Of a stretch of DNA of 64,000 nt, positions 16,928 to 25,168 are shown piece after piece. Source of the stretch: an uncultured Collinsella sp. (GTDB lineage Bacteria > Actinomycetota > Coriobacteriia > Coriobacteriales > Coriobacteriaceae); assembly GCA_900543605.1 (NCBI GenBank), contig UQSK01000002.1, positions 50,130 to 114,129 on the forward strand, read 5' to 3'. Both the position numbers and the translations under genes were made by a program. Numbering within the stretch: the stretch's first letter is position 1; every line of letters starts with the position of its first letter. The notes under the pieces are model-generated. The model saw only the letters and a list, made by a program, of their open reading frames with translations. It was not told the DNA's origin and did no database searches.

Positions 16928-17362
16928 TTAGCTTGACATTGCTGTGTTGTTCAGATTCAGCCTCCAATCCGTGAAACGCATTTCAAACGAATCAAGCGTG
17001 GAAAGGTCGAACTCGGACGCTATCTTTCCTTCAGAGATGGCAAAAATTGAAGGATAAAACTCGAATGACGGCAGAAGCGCCTTAAGTGTTTCCCTATCAA
17101 CCTCCTTTTGGCTCTTAGGGACAACGAGGATCTCGATGTCGTTCTTGAGACTCGGCGAAAGCGAGCGTTCTGCCGCACGGAGCTCTTCACAGGCCGGGCA
17201 GCCCTCCAGCTCAATTTGCACGATAAAAGAGTCGCCTTTGCTTAATTTCGATCGAAATTCGGGCAATGAGATATTGATTGGATCGGAATTGGTTCGTACT
17301 GACGAGAAGAGGGCGAAAAGGGACAGCGATAAGATAAGGATAAGGACGGCTTGCTTTCTCAT
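16928..17362 (-). CDS. Membrane-anchored or secreted thioredoxin-like protein
   Basis: A 144-residue protein with an N-terminal hydrophobic segment (residues 5-20) that either anchors or exports it, followed by a thioredoxin-like fold. The active-site motif is CPAC at residues 55-58 and a likely cis-proline is in FYPSIFAI near residue 103. This resembles the small thioredoxin-like accessory proteins found beside bacteriocin genes rather than housekeeping thioredoxin. GGAGG lies 5 bases before the ATG. It is the first gene of the operon; the next gene starts 17 bases after its stop and encodes a secreted protein with exactly two cysteines in the mature part, a natural disulfide substrate. The AT-rich 5' region (TATATAAAG and similar) should hold the promoter. 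Confidence 0.72.
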   Translation of the reverse strand: MRKQAVLILILSLSLFALFSSVRTNSDPINISLPEFRSKLSKGDSFIVQIELEGCPACEELRAAERSLSPSLKNDIEILVVPKSQKEVDRETLKALLPSFEFYPSIFAISEGKIASEFDLSTLDSFEMRFTDWRLNLNNTAMSS

Positions 17363-17523
17363 GGGTCCTCCAAACTCTATAAAGTTAAATTACTTTATAT
17401 AAAACATTAAATAAAGATTCTTAAAAATGAACGGTATCGATTTGCTGGTAAACGGTTTTGAGCGAGAGCGGTTGGATTGAAAAGTACAATGAACGCAGGG
17501 AAATAAGGAAAAAAGGAGGAGAA

Positions 17524-18012
17524 ATGAAAGATCGCGATATACATCTGCGGTTGACGACGAGTTTTCTGACAATCTTCTGTATCGCCCTGGCGGTTCAAGC
17601 GCTATGTTGCGTGGTGTTGTTCGTTCATCTTGCGAACCTGTTGCTCATCGAGGGTATCTCTGCGGTGAGCGGCGGATTTCTGCTCTTGTTTATGGTTAGC
17701 ACGCTTTGCGACGCTGCAACGTTTCTTCTGTTTACGATTCTGACGGCGAAAGTCAGGCATGAGGGTCGTCCTTTTGGTAAGTGGCAGACCAGGATTTTGG
17801 TCGCGGCTGGCCTCCTGATGTCGGTAAAAGCCGTCATCAGCATCATATGGCCGACGATTCAATTACCATACAGCAATGTTCTTGGAACGGCTGAGCCCGT
17901 GTTTCCCGAGTTTGATTTTCAATCGCTTTCTTACGGACTCGTTTTCTTTGCGTTGGCGGGGGTCTTTGAATACGGTAGGGTATTGCAGGAAGATGCAGAC
18001 GAGATTCTCTAG
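17524..18012 (+). CDS. DUF2975-like membrane protein
   Basis: A 162-residue protein with four predicted membrane segments (about residues 12-35, 45-70, 82-105 and 135-155). The stretch EGRPFGKWQTRILVAAGLL matches the loop-plus-helix signature of DUF2975 proteins. The start at 17524 has a near-perfect AAGGAGGAGAA just upstream; the longer frame from 17458 does not. It is followed 11 bases later by a small XRE-type regulator, the pairing seen for this family in many Firmicutes and Actinobacteria. The role of the pair is not established. It diverges from the thioredoxin-like operon across a short AT-rich promoter region. Confidence 0.75.
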   Translation: MKDRDIHLRLTTSFLTIFCIALAVQALCCVVLFVHLANLLLIEGISAVSGGFLLLFMVSTLCDAATFLLFTILTAKVRHEGRPFGKWQTRILVAAGLLMSVKAVISIIWPTIQLPYSNVLGTAEPVFPEFDFQSLSYGLVFFALAGVFEYGRVLQEDADEIL

Positions 18013-18023
18013 GGGGTGGCACG

Positions 18024-18275
18024 GTGCCGATTGTTATGCGTCTTGACCGCGTGATGGCGGACCGTAAAATCTCGTCGCAGGAACTTGCCGAAATCATTGG
18101 AATATCGCCTGTTAATCTGTCTCGAATTAAAACGGGAAGACTCAAGGGGATCCGCTTTTCTACACTTCAAGCAATGTGCGAGGCGCTTCATTGCAAGCCC
18201 GGCGACATCATCGATTGGATGGATGATGACGAGTACGCCGCAGCATTTGGTAAGTCGGACGGAACAATGCGTTAA
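18024..18275 (+). CDS. XRE/Cro-CI family regulator, YozG-like
   Basis: An 83-residue DNA-binding protein made up almost entirely of one helix-turn-helix domain: ISSQELAEIIGISPVNLSRI forms the helix pair and KTGRLKGIRFSTLQAMCEAL the following helices. The C-terminal CKPGDIIDW is typical of the small regulators paired with DUF2975 proteins. The start is a GTG at 18024 after AGGGGGTGG; an ATG at 18036 is possible. It is cotranscribed with the membrane protein upstream and probably regulates the pair. Confidence 0.85.
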   Translation: MPIVMRLDRVMADRKISSQELAEIIGISPVNLSRIKTGRLKGIRFSTLQAMCEALHCKPGDIIDWMDDDEYAAAFGKSDGTMR

Positions 18276-18316
18276 AATACCTGCTCAGTTGTGTGGTTTT
18301 GTGCTGGGAGGCGCTT

Positions 18317-19501
18317 GTGGGCAAGGCTAAGGCTAAGGCGAAGAAAAAGACGACGGGGGCGCGGGCTAAGCGCGATCGTCGTCGGAAGCTCGCGACCGAA
18401 GCCCCTGCATCTGCTGAGGAGTTGCTGGCAAGCGTGCCGGGGCTTGATGCGCTGCAGGATGTTCCGGCGTTCGATGACCTGCCGGTCGATGCGGCTCAGC
18501 AGGCTGCATTTGACGACTTTTGCGCACAGGCTGAGGAACCCGAGCAGATGCAGCTTGGCGCCGTGGTGCGCTTGGATCGCGGGTTTCCGCTGGTGGCGAC
18601 TGCCAACGATACCTTCCGCGCCGAGCATGCCGTGGGGTTTGCCAAGTCGCGCGGCGAGGACGAGGTCCTGTTGCCTGCCGTGGGCGACCGTGTGGCGGTG
18701 CGCCGCGCTCCCGGGCACGATATGGGCGTGATTGAGTGCGTGCTGCCGCGCCGTACGAGCTTTGAGCGTTGGCGCGGCCGTGCCCGCGGAGAGCGCCAGG
18801 TGCTCTGCTCCAACGTGGATAGCGTGCTAATCGTGCAGGCGCTCGGTGCCGGTGAGGTGCTGCTCGACCGCGTGGCGCGCTCGCTGGTGTTGGCGCTCGA
18901 TTGCGATGCCGAGCCGGTGGTGGTGCTCACCAAGGCCGACCGCTGCGAGGCCGATGAGCTCGAGCGCGATCTGGACCGCGTGCGCCGCCTGGTGGGTCCG
19001 GACGTGCGCGTGATCGTGACGTCCTCTGCCGAGGGCCGCGGCCTGGACGAGGTCCGTGCCTGCGTGCCTGCCGGGAGCTGCGCCATGATTCTGGGCGAGT
19101 CGGGTGCCGGCAAGTCGACGCTGCTCAATGCACTGCTGGGCCACGATACGTTGGCGACCGGCGGTGTGCGCGAACGCGACGACCAGGGCCGTCACACTAC
19201 CGTCGCGCGCGTGATGGTGGCGCTGCCGGGCGACGCCGGTGTGATCGCCGATGCCCCGGGCCTGCGCAGCCTACCGCTCGTGGGTCACGAGCGGGGTCTG
19301 GCGCGCGCCTTCCCCGAGATTGTCGAGGCATCGCGCGCGTGCCGGTTTGGCGACTGCACGCATACCCATGAGCCGGGTTGCGCCGTTCGCGAGGCCGAGG
19401 ACGCCGGGCAGATCGACAGTCTGCGTCTGGAAACGTTCCAAAACTTGGCGTCATCCATGCGCGTGAGTGCTCAAATGCTCGATCCCGATGTCCATCTGTA
19501 A
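18317..19501 (+). CDS. rsgA: Small ribosomal subunit biogenesis GTPase
   Basis: Circularly permuted GTPase that assists late 30S maturation. The 394-residue protein starts with a lysine/arginine-rich tail (KAKAKAKKKTTGARAKRDRR), followed by a region of low conservation, an OB-fold (about residues 85-150), and the permuted G motifs in order G4 (LTKAD), G5 (TSSAEG), G1 (GESGAGKSTLLN) and G3 (DAPG). The zinc site is CRFGDCTHTHEPGC near the C-terminus. It is longer than most RsgA (about 300) because of the N-terminal extension. The GTG at 18317, 5 bases after GGAGG, is chosen over an earlier in-frame ATG. A strong terminator follows. Confidence 0.93.
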   Translation: MGKAKAKAKKKTTGARAKRDRRRKLATEAPASAEELLASVPGLDALQDVPAFDDLPVDAAQQAAFDDFCAQAEEPEQMQLGAVVRLDRGFPLVATANDTFRAEHAVGFAKSRGEDEVLLPAVGDRVAVRRAPGHDMGVIECVLPRRTSFERWRGRARGERQVLCSNVDSVLIVQALGAGEVLLDRVARSLVLALDCDAEPVVVLTKADRCEADELERDLDRVRRLVGPDVRVIVTSSAEGRGLDEVRACVPAGSCAMILGESGAGKSTLLNALLGHDTLATGGVRERDDQGRHTTVARVMVALPGDAGVIADAPGLRSLPLVGHERGLARAFPEIVEASRACRFGDCTHTHEPGCAVREAEDAGQIDSLRLETFQNLASSMRVSAQMLDPDVHL

Positions 19502-19518
19502 TTGATTTTTCCTATGAC

Positions 19519-19553
19519 AGCCGTCTCCCAACTGTTCGGGAGACGGCTTTTTT
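19519..19553 (+). terminator. Terminator after rsgA
   Basis: AGCCGTCTCCC at 19519-19529 pairs with GGGAGACGGCT at 19538-19548 and is followed by TTTTT. Confidence 0.92.
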
Positions 19554-19592
19554 GCTGCGGAAAAGCCTCGAAACATGCAGTTTGCTGACGTG

Positions 19593-19642
19593 CTGACCAA
19601 AACCTTGCCACGAGCTTGACGGGCTGGTCAGCTTTTGGTCAG
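19593..19642. promoter_or_regulatory. Inverted repeat upstream of the Tad pilus operon
   Basis: CTGACCAAAA (19593-19602) and TTTTGGTCAG (19633-19642) are a perfect 10-bp inverted repeat with 30 bases between. A third related copy, CTGGTCAGC, lies at 19624-19632. The repeats precede a TTGACA at 19651-19656 that could be a -35 box, though no good -10 is obvious. Multiple GGTCAG half-sites suggest an operator for the operon. The rest of the 200-base gap holds no convincing gene. Confidence 0.45.
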
Positions 19643-19753
19643 CGATTGGTTTGACATCGAAAACCAAGATCGCGATTGCGGCGCTTTGCACTCTGACCGC
19701 CCAGACAATGGTGGTACGGGCATTCGCCCGGCACTGCCATGAGAGGAGCGGCC

Positions 19754-20413
19754 GTGAACAAGAGCAAGCGCATCGCCATCAGTCTGGTCGCGGGCGTGCT
19801 CGCTGCTCTGCTCTGTATGGTTTACGGCTCGTCGATCCGCTCGCAAGCCGAACAGGTCCAGGCTGAGACCTTGGCCAGGTACGGTGGCGATCGCGTCGAG
19901 GTATGCGTCGCGGCGCGCGATATCGATGTGGGCGAGACCCTCGATGAGACCAATGTCATAACCCAGGAATGGTTGACAAGTCTGCTGCCGCGTGACGCGG
20001 CGACCGAGCTGCGCCAGGTGCGCGGCGACGTGACAACTTCGCGTATTCCCAAAAACGCCGTGATCTGCAATGTCTACACCAAGGCCGAGAGCCACAAGCT
20101 CGAGGTGCCTAAGGGCAAGGTCGCCGTTTCGGTGGCGGTCGATGCCGAGCACTCGGTCGGCGGTGCTACGGGCGTGGGCAGCTACGTGGATGTGTATGTG
20201 CAAAAAGACGGCGTAACCGATCGGCTGTGCGGCGCGTACGTGATCGATACCAGTGAGGATTCCGGTGCCACGCGCGAGGGCAAGATCGAATGGGTGACGC
20301 TGGCGGCTGACCCCGAAGACGTCAAGGAACTGCTGGGGGCATCGGGCAAGGGAACGGTCAGCTTGACGATTCCCGCCACGGCGCGCGGCAAAAAGAGCGG
20401 AGGCGACGAGTGA
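19754..20413 (+). CDS. cpaB: Flp pilus assembly protein, CpaB/RcpC type
   Basis: First gene of the Tad operon. The 219-residue protein has one N-terminal membrane segment (about residues 8-27), then an extracytoplasmic SAF-like domain: VEVCVAARDIDVGETLDETNV is the SAF core, and a second beta-rich domain (KVAVSVAVDAEHSVGGATGVGSYVDVYV) matches the RcpC half. In diderms it helps secretin and pilus assembly; in a monoderm such as this it probably acts in the cell wall zone around the pilus. The GTG at 19754, after GAGGAG, is chosen; a longer frame starts at 19739. The stop overlaps the next start. Confidence 0.82.
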   Translation: MNKSKRIAISLVAGVLAALLCMVYGSSIRSQAEQVQAETLARYGGDRVEVCVAARDIDVGETLDETNVITQEWLTSLLPRDAATELRQVRGDVTTSRIPKNAVICNVYTKAESHKLEVPKGKVAVSVAVDAEHSVGGATGVGSYVDVYVQKDGVTDRLCGAYVIDTSEDSGATREGKIEWVTLAADPEDVKELLGASGKGTVSLTIPATARGKKSGGDE

Positions 20414-22062
20414 TGAAGGCGATCTGGCTTGCGTGCTGCGCGTGCGGCGATTACGGGCTGTTGCAGCGGGAAGTCGAGGGTCGTGATACGGGTGCACAGG
20501 TGCTTCGCGTGGGTGACCTGGACGGACTGGTTTCCATGGCGCGGGCGTTTCCGTCGCGCCGCGGAGCTGCCATCATCGCGGCGTCTCTGTTCGATACCGA
20601 AGATGTGCGCAAGACTGTTGCGCGCCTGACGGCCGAAGGCCGCGTGAGTCGCGTGGTCGTGTTGATAGAAACGCTCGATCCGTCGGATATCGAGGGGCTG
20701 TTTCGCGCGGGGGCGACCGAGGTCATCGCTGCGCACAGTATATGCGGCAACGGGCGAGCGGGCGAGGGAGCGGTTGATTCCGATCGGCGCATGACGATTG
20801 AGCCCGATGCTTTTGTTGATAGGGAACCCGGGGTGCCTCGCGCTACAAGAGGCCCGCGTGTTGATGATTATGGAAAAGCGGAAGCCGAGCATGGTCGGCG
20901 CCCCCGGAACCCCCTTGTATGCGATGACGCTGAAGGGCCGGCGCAGCATGCTGGCGACTCTCCGGCTGTAGATATGGGATACGTGCACGGCGTGAATCTG
21001 GCGGATGAACTCGACGAAGTTGAGGGCTTTGCCGGGTGCGGCGAGTTGTCGCTGATGCAGCATGAGCAGATTGCGCAGAACGAGCCTGCCTCGCAGACCG
21101 AACAAGCTGCCATGCCGGCCTGGACGCAGCGTGTAGTTGCGGCGGAGGAGACGGGGACGCTGTCACCGACGCCCGCCCCGCCGCCTCCGATGCCGCCGGC
21201 AGACGCTGCCGCTCCGCCGCATCGAGCTCCGGTCATCTGCGCCATTTCGGGTTCGGGCGGTTGCGGCAAGTCGACGATCGTTGCCACCATGGCACACGCA
21301 TCGTCGCTGTTGGGCTTGCGTGCCGCCGTGCTCGACCTGGACCTGATGTTTGGAAACCTTTACGACTTGTTAGGCGTCGATGCTCCGCGCGATATGGCGG
21401 CACTTATCGAGCCGTCGGCGGCGGGCACGCTCACCGAGCCGGATATCGTAGCCGCATCGATGCGCGTGGCGCCGGGCGTTACGCTCTGGGGTCCCGTCGC
21501 GGCGCCCGAGCAAGCCGAGCTCATGGCACGTCCGGTGGAGCTACTGCTTGATGTCCTGCGTCGCGAATCCGACGTGGTCTTTATCGATACCTCGGTCTTT
21601 TGGGGCGATGCCGTGGCGGCTGCGGTGGCGGCGAGCGACCGTTGCCTGGTCGTTGGCGATGCGGCGGTGTCGTCCGCGACATCGGCGTCGCGCGTCATTG
21701 AACTGGCAAGTCGAGTAGGTGTGCCGCGCACGCGCATGAGCGCCGTGTTCAACCGGTTCGGTGCGCGCGGGGCAGACGAGGACGTCGCCATGCGCTTTGA
21801 GATTGCCTGTGCGTTGAGCTCCAAGATTCGTATCGCCGATGGCGGGCAGGATCTCGCCGCGCTCATGGCGTTTGGGCGCGCCGACGAGGCAGTGGGTCAG
21901 ACGAGCGCTTTTGCGACCAGCGTGCGCGAGGCCACGCGCGAGATGCTCGTGGAACTGGGGTGCGCCGTCGGCCCTTGGAGCGATATGGTCGCCGACCGTG
22001 CAACGCGTACCGAACGCCCGCGTATCCGCCTTCCCTGGTCGCGCGAGGGTGATCAGCGATGA
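20413..22062 (+). CDS. cpaE: Tad pilus localisation ATPase, CpaE/TadZ type
   Basis: Cytoplasmic MinD/ParA-like ATPase that positions the Tad machine at the cell pole or membrane. Residues 1-110 form an atypical receiver-like domain (VVVLIETLDPSDIEGLFRAGATEVI) as in TadZ. Residues 110-270 are a long unstructured linker ending in a proline-rich run (TPAPPPPMPP). Residues about 275-500 are the ATPase: deviant Walker A SGSGGCGKSTIVATMAHA, DLDLMFGNLYDLLG, and VVFIDTSVF (Walker B). The long linker makes it bigger than usual (549 residues). The start is ATG 20413 (GTG 20410 is also possible), and it overlaps cpaF by four bases. Confidence 0.87.
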   Translation: MKAIWLACCACGDYGLLQREVEGRDTGAQVLRVGDLDGLVSMARAFPSRRGAAIIAASLFDTEDVRKTVARLTAEGRVSRVVVLIETLDPSDIEGLFRAGATEVIAAHSICGNGRAGEGAVDSDRRMTIEPDAFVDREPGVPRATRGPRVDDYGKAEAEHGRRPRNPLVCDDAEGPAQHAGDSPAVDMGYVHGVNLADELDEVEGFAGCGELSLMQHEQIAQNEPASQTEQAAMPAWTQRVVAAEETGTLSPTPAPPPPMPPADAAAPPHRAPVICAISGSGGCGKSTIVATMAHASSLLGLRAAVLDLDLMFGNLYDLLGVDAPRDMAALIEPSAAGTLTEPDIVAASMRVAPGVTLWGPVAAPEQAELMARPVELLLDVLRRESDVVFIDTSVFWGDAVAAAVAASDRCLVVGDAAVSSATSASRVIELASRVGVPRTRMSAVFNRFGARGADEDVAMRFEIACALSSKIRIADGGQDLAALMAFGRADEAVGQTSAFATSVREATREMLVELGCAVGPWSDMVADRATRTERPRIRLPWSREGDQR

Positions 22063-23387
22063 GCCTGCAAACGAGGATTAAGGCTGTCGGCGCTGCAGCG
22101 GCGGCAGCTCCTGTAGATGCGGGGCGTCGCCGCGCGGTGAAACGACGCACTAAGCGCGCCGTGATGGACCGCATGGGTTACGACGAAGTGGCGCGTATCA
22201 GCGCCTATATCGACCCGGTACTTGCCCGCTCGGAATTGCGTCCCGCGGTGGAGGCGGCGCTCAATGTTGAGGAGCCGACCGATCTCGCGACGCCCGAGCG
22301 CGAGACCATCATCGACGAGATTTTGGATGACGTGGTGGGCTTGGGGCCGTTGCAGCCGCTCATCGAGGACGACACCGTTACCGAGATCATGATCAACGGC
22401 TGCCGCTCGGCCTTCTTTGAACGCGGCGGCGTCTTGCACCCCATCGAGCATGCGTTTGAGGATGATGAACAGATCCGTGTGCTTATCGACCGCATCATCT
22501 CGCCACTTGGCCGCCGTATCGACGAGCGCAGCCCCATCGTCAACGCCCGCCTCAAAACGGGCTATCGCGTCAACGCGGTGATTCCGCCTGTGGCGATTGA
22601 CGGACCGATTCTCACCATCCGAAAGTTCTCGGACCGCATCTGCTCGCTGGACGAGCTTGTGGGGCTGGGGTCGCTGCCGCTTTGGTATGCGCAGCTGTTG
22701 TCGTGCGCGGTGTCGCTGCGACAGGACCTGGCGGTTGCGGGAGGCACGGGATCTGGTAAGACCACCCTGCTCAACGCGTTGTCATGTGAGATTTCCACCG
22801 GCGAGCGCATCGTGACGATCGAGGACTCTGCCGAGCTCAAGTTTGCGCATCATCCGCACGTGGTGCGTCTAGAGGCGCGCGAGGCTTCAATTGAGGGCGA
22901 GGGCGCGGTGACGATCCGCGACCTGGTGACCAATGCCCTGCGCATGCGCCCCGACCGCATCGTGGTGGGCGAGGTGCGCGGTGCCGAGTGCTGCGACATG
23001 TTGCAGGCCATGAACACGGGCCACGACGGGTCGCTCACCACGCTTCATGCGGGCTCAGAACAGGAGACCGTGGTGCGTCTGACGTTGCTTGCACGTTATG
23101 GCATCGATCTGCCGAGCGAGCTCATCGAGGAGCAGATTGCCATGGCGCTCGACGGCATCGTGATGTCCGAGCGCCACGCCGATGGCAGGCGCTTCGTCTC
23201 CTCGTATTCGGGGGTGCGTCGCGCCGCGTCGGGCGGCGTAGAGCTCGAGCGCTATGTGACTTTCGATGCCGCCGAGCGCACCTGGACGCTTGACCGCGAG
23301 CCGCCGTTTATCGCAGAAGGCCTGCGGTCGGGGACGCTCACACAAGAGGAGGTGGACGAATGGAGGTCGCTGTGCCCCTCGTCGTAG
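22059..23387 (+). CDS. cpaF: Tad pilus secretion ATPase, CpaF/TadA type
   Basis: Hexameric motor ATPase of the Tad pilus, 442 residues. The N-terminal domain (residues 1-150) is followed by the VirB11/PulE-type core: VAGGTGSGKTTLLN (Walker A, near residue 230), GERIVTIEDSAELKF (Asp box), MRPDRIVVGEVRGAEC (Walker B), and MNTGHDGSLTTLHAGS (His box). No extra domains. The start overlaps the end of cpaE by four bases and its own 3' end overlaps tadB by 28 bases, indicating tight cotranslation. Confidence 0.95.
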   Translation: MSLQTRIKAVGAAAAAAPVDAGRRRAVKRRTKRAVMDRMGYDEVARISAYIDPVLARSELRPAVEAALNVEEPTDLATPERETIIDEILDDVVGLGPLQPLIEDDTVTEIMINGCRSAFFERGGVLHPIEHAFEDDEQIRVLIDRIISPLGRRIDERSPIVNARLKTGYRVNAVIPPVAIDGPILTIRKFSDRICSLDELVGLGSLPLWYAQLLSCAVSLRQDLAVAGGTGSGKTTLLNALSCEISTGERIVTIEDSAELKFAHHPHVVRLEAREASIEGEGAVTIRDLVTNALRMRPDRIVVGEVRGAECCDMLQAMNTGHDGSLTTLHAGSEQETVVRLTLLARYGIDLPSELIEEQIAMALDGIVMSERHADGRRFVSSYSGVRRAASGGVELERYVTFDAAERTWTLDREPPFIAEGLRSGTLTQEEVDEWRSLCPSS

Positions 23388-24286
23388 GGGGTTTGGCAGG
23401 GTTTTCTGTCGCGACGGCGTGCGGGGCGGAACCTCGTGTGCCGCAGGTGCCGCCGGCGGAGCTGGCGCGTCAGGCGCTCGAGACGGTGGCAGAGAAACTG
23501 CCGCGTGAGCTGGTGGAAAACGATCTGCTGAAAAAGATCGCCCGTTCGTGGGCATCGCTGATCCCCGCAGATCGCCTTGGGCTTGCTATTGAGGATAACG
23601 CGGCTCGTCTGGCATTTCTGCTGCTTTCGAGCGGTATCTGCAGCGTCTTGCTGGCCGTTGCATCGTTGTCGCCCATCGGCTTTTTCTTGGGGCTGGTGGC
23701 GCCGTTTGGCGTGGGCGCCGCGCGTGACACCTTCGATCGCCGACGCGAACAGCATGATGTAGAGGAGGCCATGCCCGAGGCATTCACAGCGTTATCCATG
23801 TCGCTTGCCTCGGGGCATTCGCTGGCACAGGGCATGCGCTTTGTGGGCGCCCATGCGCAAGAGCCGGTGCATACCGAGTTTTTGCGGGTGGCGGCGGCGA
23901 TCGATTGCGGCATCTCGGCGACCGACGCGCTCGATGACTTGCTCGTGCGCATCGACGCCCCCGGCCTTTCGCTTGTGACCTTGGCGCTTAAGGTGTCACA
24001 GCGCACCGGCGCTCCGCTTGCCGACTTACTGTCCGAGGCGTCGAGCATGGTGGGGGAGCGCATTGAGCTCAAGCGCCGCCTAGATGTTAAGACGTCGCAG
24101 GCCCGCATGTCTGCGCATATGGTCGCGGCGATGCCGACGGGCATGTGCGCGGTGTTGGCGCTGCTTTCGGCAGATTTTCGTCGCGGTCTTGCGACGCCTG
24201 CCGGCGCGGGCGCTGTGGTGCTGGGTCTTGCCCTCAACGCCGTTGCCCTGGTGGTTATCAGGCGCATTATGCGGGTGGAGCTATGA
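23360..24286 (+). CDS. tadB: Tad pilus inner-membrane platform protein TadB
   Basis: Platform protein of the type II secretion F-domain family on which the CpaF motor acts. The 308-residue protein has two membrane segments near residues 75-115, a cytoplasmic F domain (EAMPEAFTALSMSLASGHSLAQGMRF to about residue 235), and two further membrane segments at 255-275 and 280-300. GAGGAGG, 7 bases before the ATG, lies within the end of cpaF. Its stop overlaps the tadC start (ATGA). Confidence 0.9.
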   Translation: MEVAVPLVVGGLAGFSVATACGAEPRVPQVPPAELARQALETVAEKLPRELVENDLLKKIARSWASLIPADRLGLAIEDNAARLAFLLLSSGICSVLLAVASLSPIGFFLGLVAPFGVGAARDTFDRRREQHDVEEAMPEAFTALSMSLASGHSLAQGMRFVGAHAQEPVHTEFLRVAAAIDCGISATDALDDLLVRIDAPGLSLVTLALKVSQRTGAPLADLLSEASSMVGERIELKRRLDVKTSQARMSAHMVAAMPTGMCAVLALLSADFRRGLATPAGAGAVVLGLALNAVALVVIRRIMRVEL

Positions 24287-24924
24287 GCGCCCCGGTTGCA
24301 GTTGCGGCTTGCCTGTGCGCCCTGAGTGTATTTGTCGCGACGGGTTTGGATCGGGCGGATGCACGCAAGATCGCAGAGGCCTGCAAGCGCGAGGCGGTGC
24401 TGGTCGCTGCCGCGGGTCGCTCGGTGGTCGATGCCCTGACCGCGCGAGTGAAGGGCGCGGTTGGAGCGGGCGGCCCGGCGCGAGTGTCGCTCGGCGAAGT
24501 GTCCGAGATGATCGATGTTGTGCGCTTGGGTCTTTCGGCCGGTCTTTCGTTTGATGCGGCGCTTGAGATTTTCTGCGCCAACCGCCGGTCAGTGCTGGCT
24601 CTTCGACTTGAGCGGGCCTGCATGGCGTGGCAGGTGGGCGTGGGCACGCGTGAGGACGAGTTGTTGGCCGCCGCGCGCGACCTGGACGTGCGAGCGCTCG
24701 AGACCTTTGCCATCACGGTGGGACAGGCGCTCGCCCTGGGTGCCCCACTTGCCGAGACACTGGCCGCTCAAAGTCGCGAGATCCGTGCGGCTCATCGCGC
24801 CGCGGTCGAGCGCGAGATCGAGCGTGCGCCCGTCAAGCTGCTGATTCCCACCGGCACACTCATCTTGCCGGCGTTGCTTCTGTCCATATTGGGCCCGCTG
24901 TTGGGAGCAGGCGGGATGATGTAG
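24283..24924 (+). CDS. tadC: Tad pilus inner-membrane platform protein TadC
   Basis: Second platform protein, paired with TadB. The 213-residue protein has an N-terminal membrane segment, a T2SSF domain (VSEMIDVVRLGLSAGLSFDAALEIF to about residue 180) and a C-terminal membrane segment (LLIPTGTLILPALLLSILGPLLG). It is shorter than TadC of Gram-negatives. The ATG at 24283 overlaps the tadB stop; a longer upstream frame in this reading frame is a shadow of tadB. Confidence 0.88.
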   Translation: MSAPVAVAACLCALSVFVATGLDRADARKIAEACKREAVLVAAAGRSVVDALTARVKGAVGAGGPARVSLGEVSEMIDVVRLGLSAGLSFDAALEIFCANRRSVLALRLERACMAWQVGVGTREDELLAAARDLDVRALETFAITVGQALALGAPLAETLAAQSREIRAAHRAAVEREIERAPVKLLIPTGTLILPALLLSILGPLLGAGGMM

Positions 24925-24934
24925 GGAGGAATAC

Positions 24935-25168
24935 ATGAACACGATGACTGACGTTGCTGGCAAGGTCTGGAGCTGGGCTGTTTGCCAGTCAATTCGCGCT
25001 CGCCAGCATGCCGGGGAGCTACTGCAGGAGGAGAGTGCGCAGGGCACCACCGAATACGCCATCTTGGTCGGCGTGCTCGTGGTGATCGCCATCATTGCCA
25101 TTGTCGCATTTAAGGGCAAGGTCCAAGATCTATGGAACGCTATCAGCGAGGGCATCAACAGCCTGTAG
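24935..25168 (+). CDS. flp: Flp-family pilin
   Basis: Probable major subunit of the Tad pilus, 77 residues. A leader of about 35 residues ends at ESA|QGTTEYAIL, with Glu at +5 after cleavage as in type IVb pilins, followed by a hydrophobic helix (GVLVVIAIIAIVAF) and a short tail. The leader is long for a Flp pilin. GGGAGGAA lies just upstream. The next gene starts inside its 3' end. Confidence 0.92.
   Translation: MNTMTDVAGKVWSWAVCQSIRARQHAGELLQEESAQGTTEYAILVGVLVVIAIIAIVAFKGKVQDLWNAISEGINSL

Noticed and set aside
19651..19740. A TTG-started short frame with a hydrophobic start before cpaB
   Set aside because: No ribosome site, and the frame soon runs into the cpaB gene in the wrong register. 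The apparent TTG is more likely part of a TTGACA promoter box.
20770..21200. A frameshift or inserted gene in the middle of cpaE, because the linker has unusual composition
   Set aside because: The frame stays open from the receiver-like domain to the ATPase domain, and long Pro/Ala-rich linkers are common in TadZ-type proteins. No stop or duplication marks an insertion.
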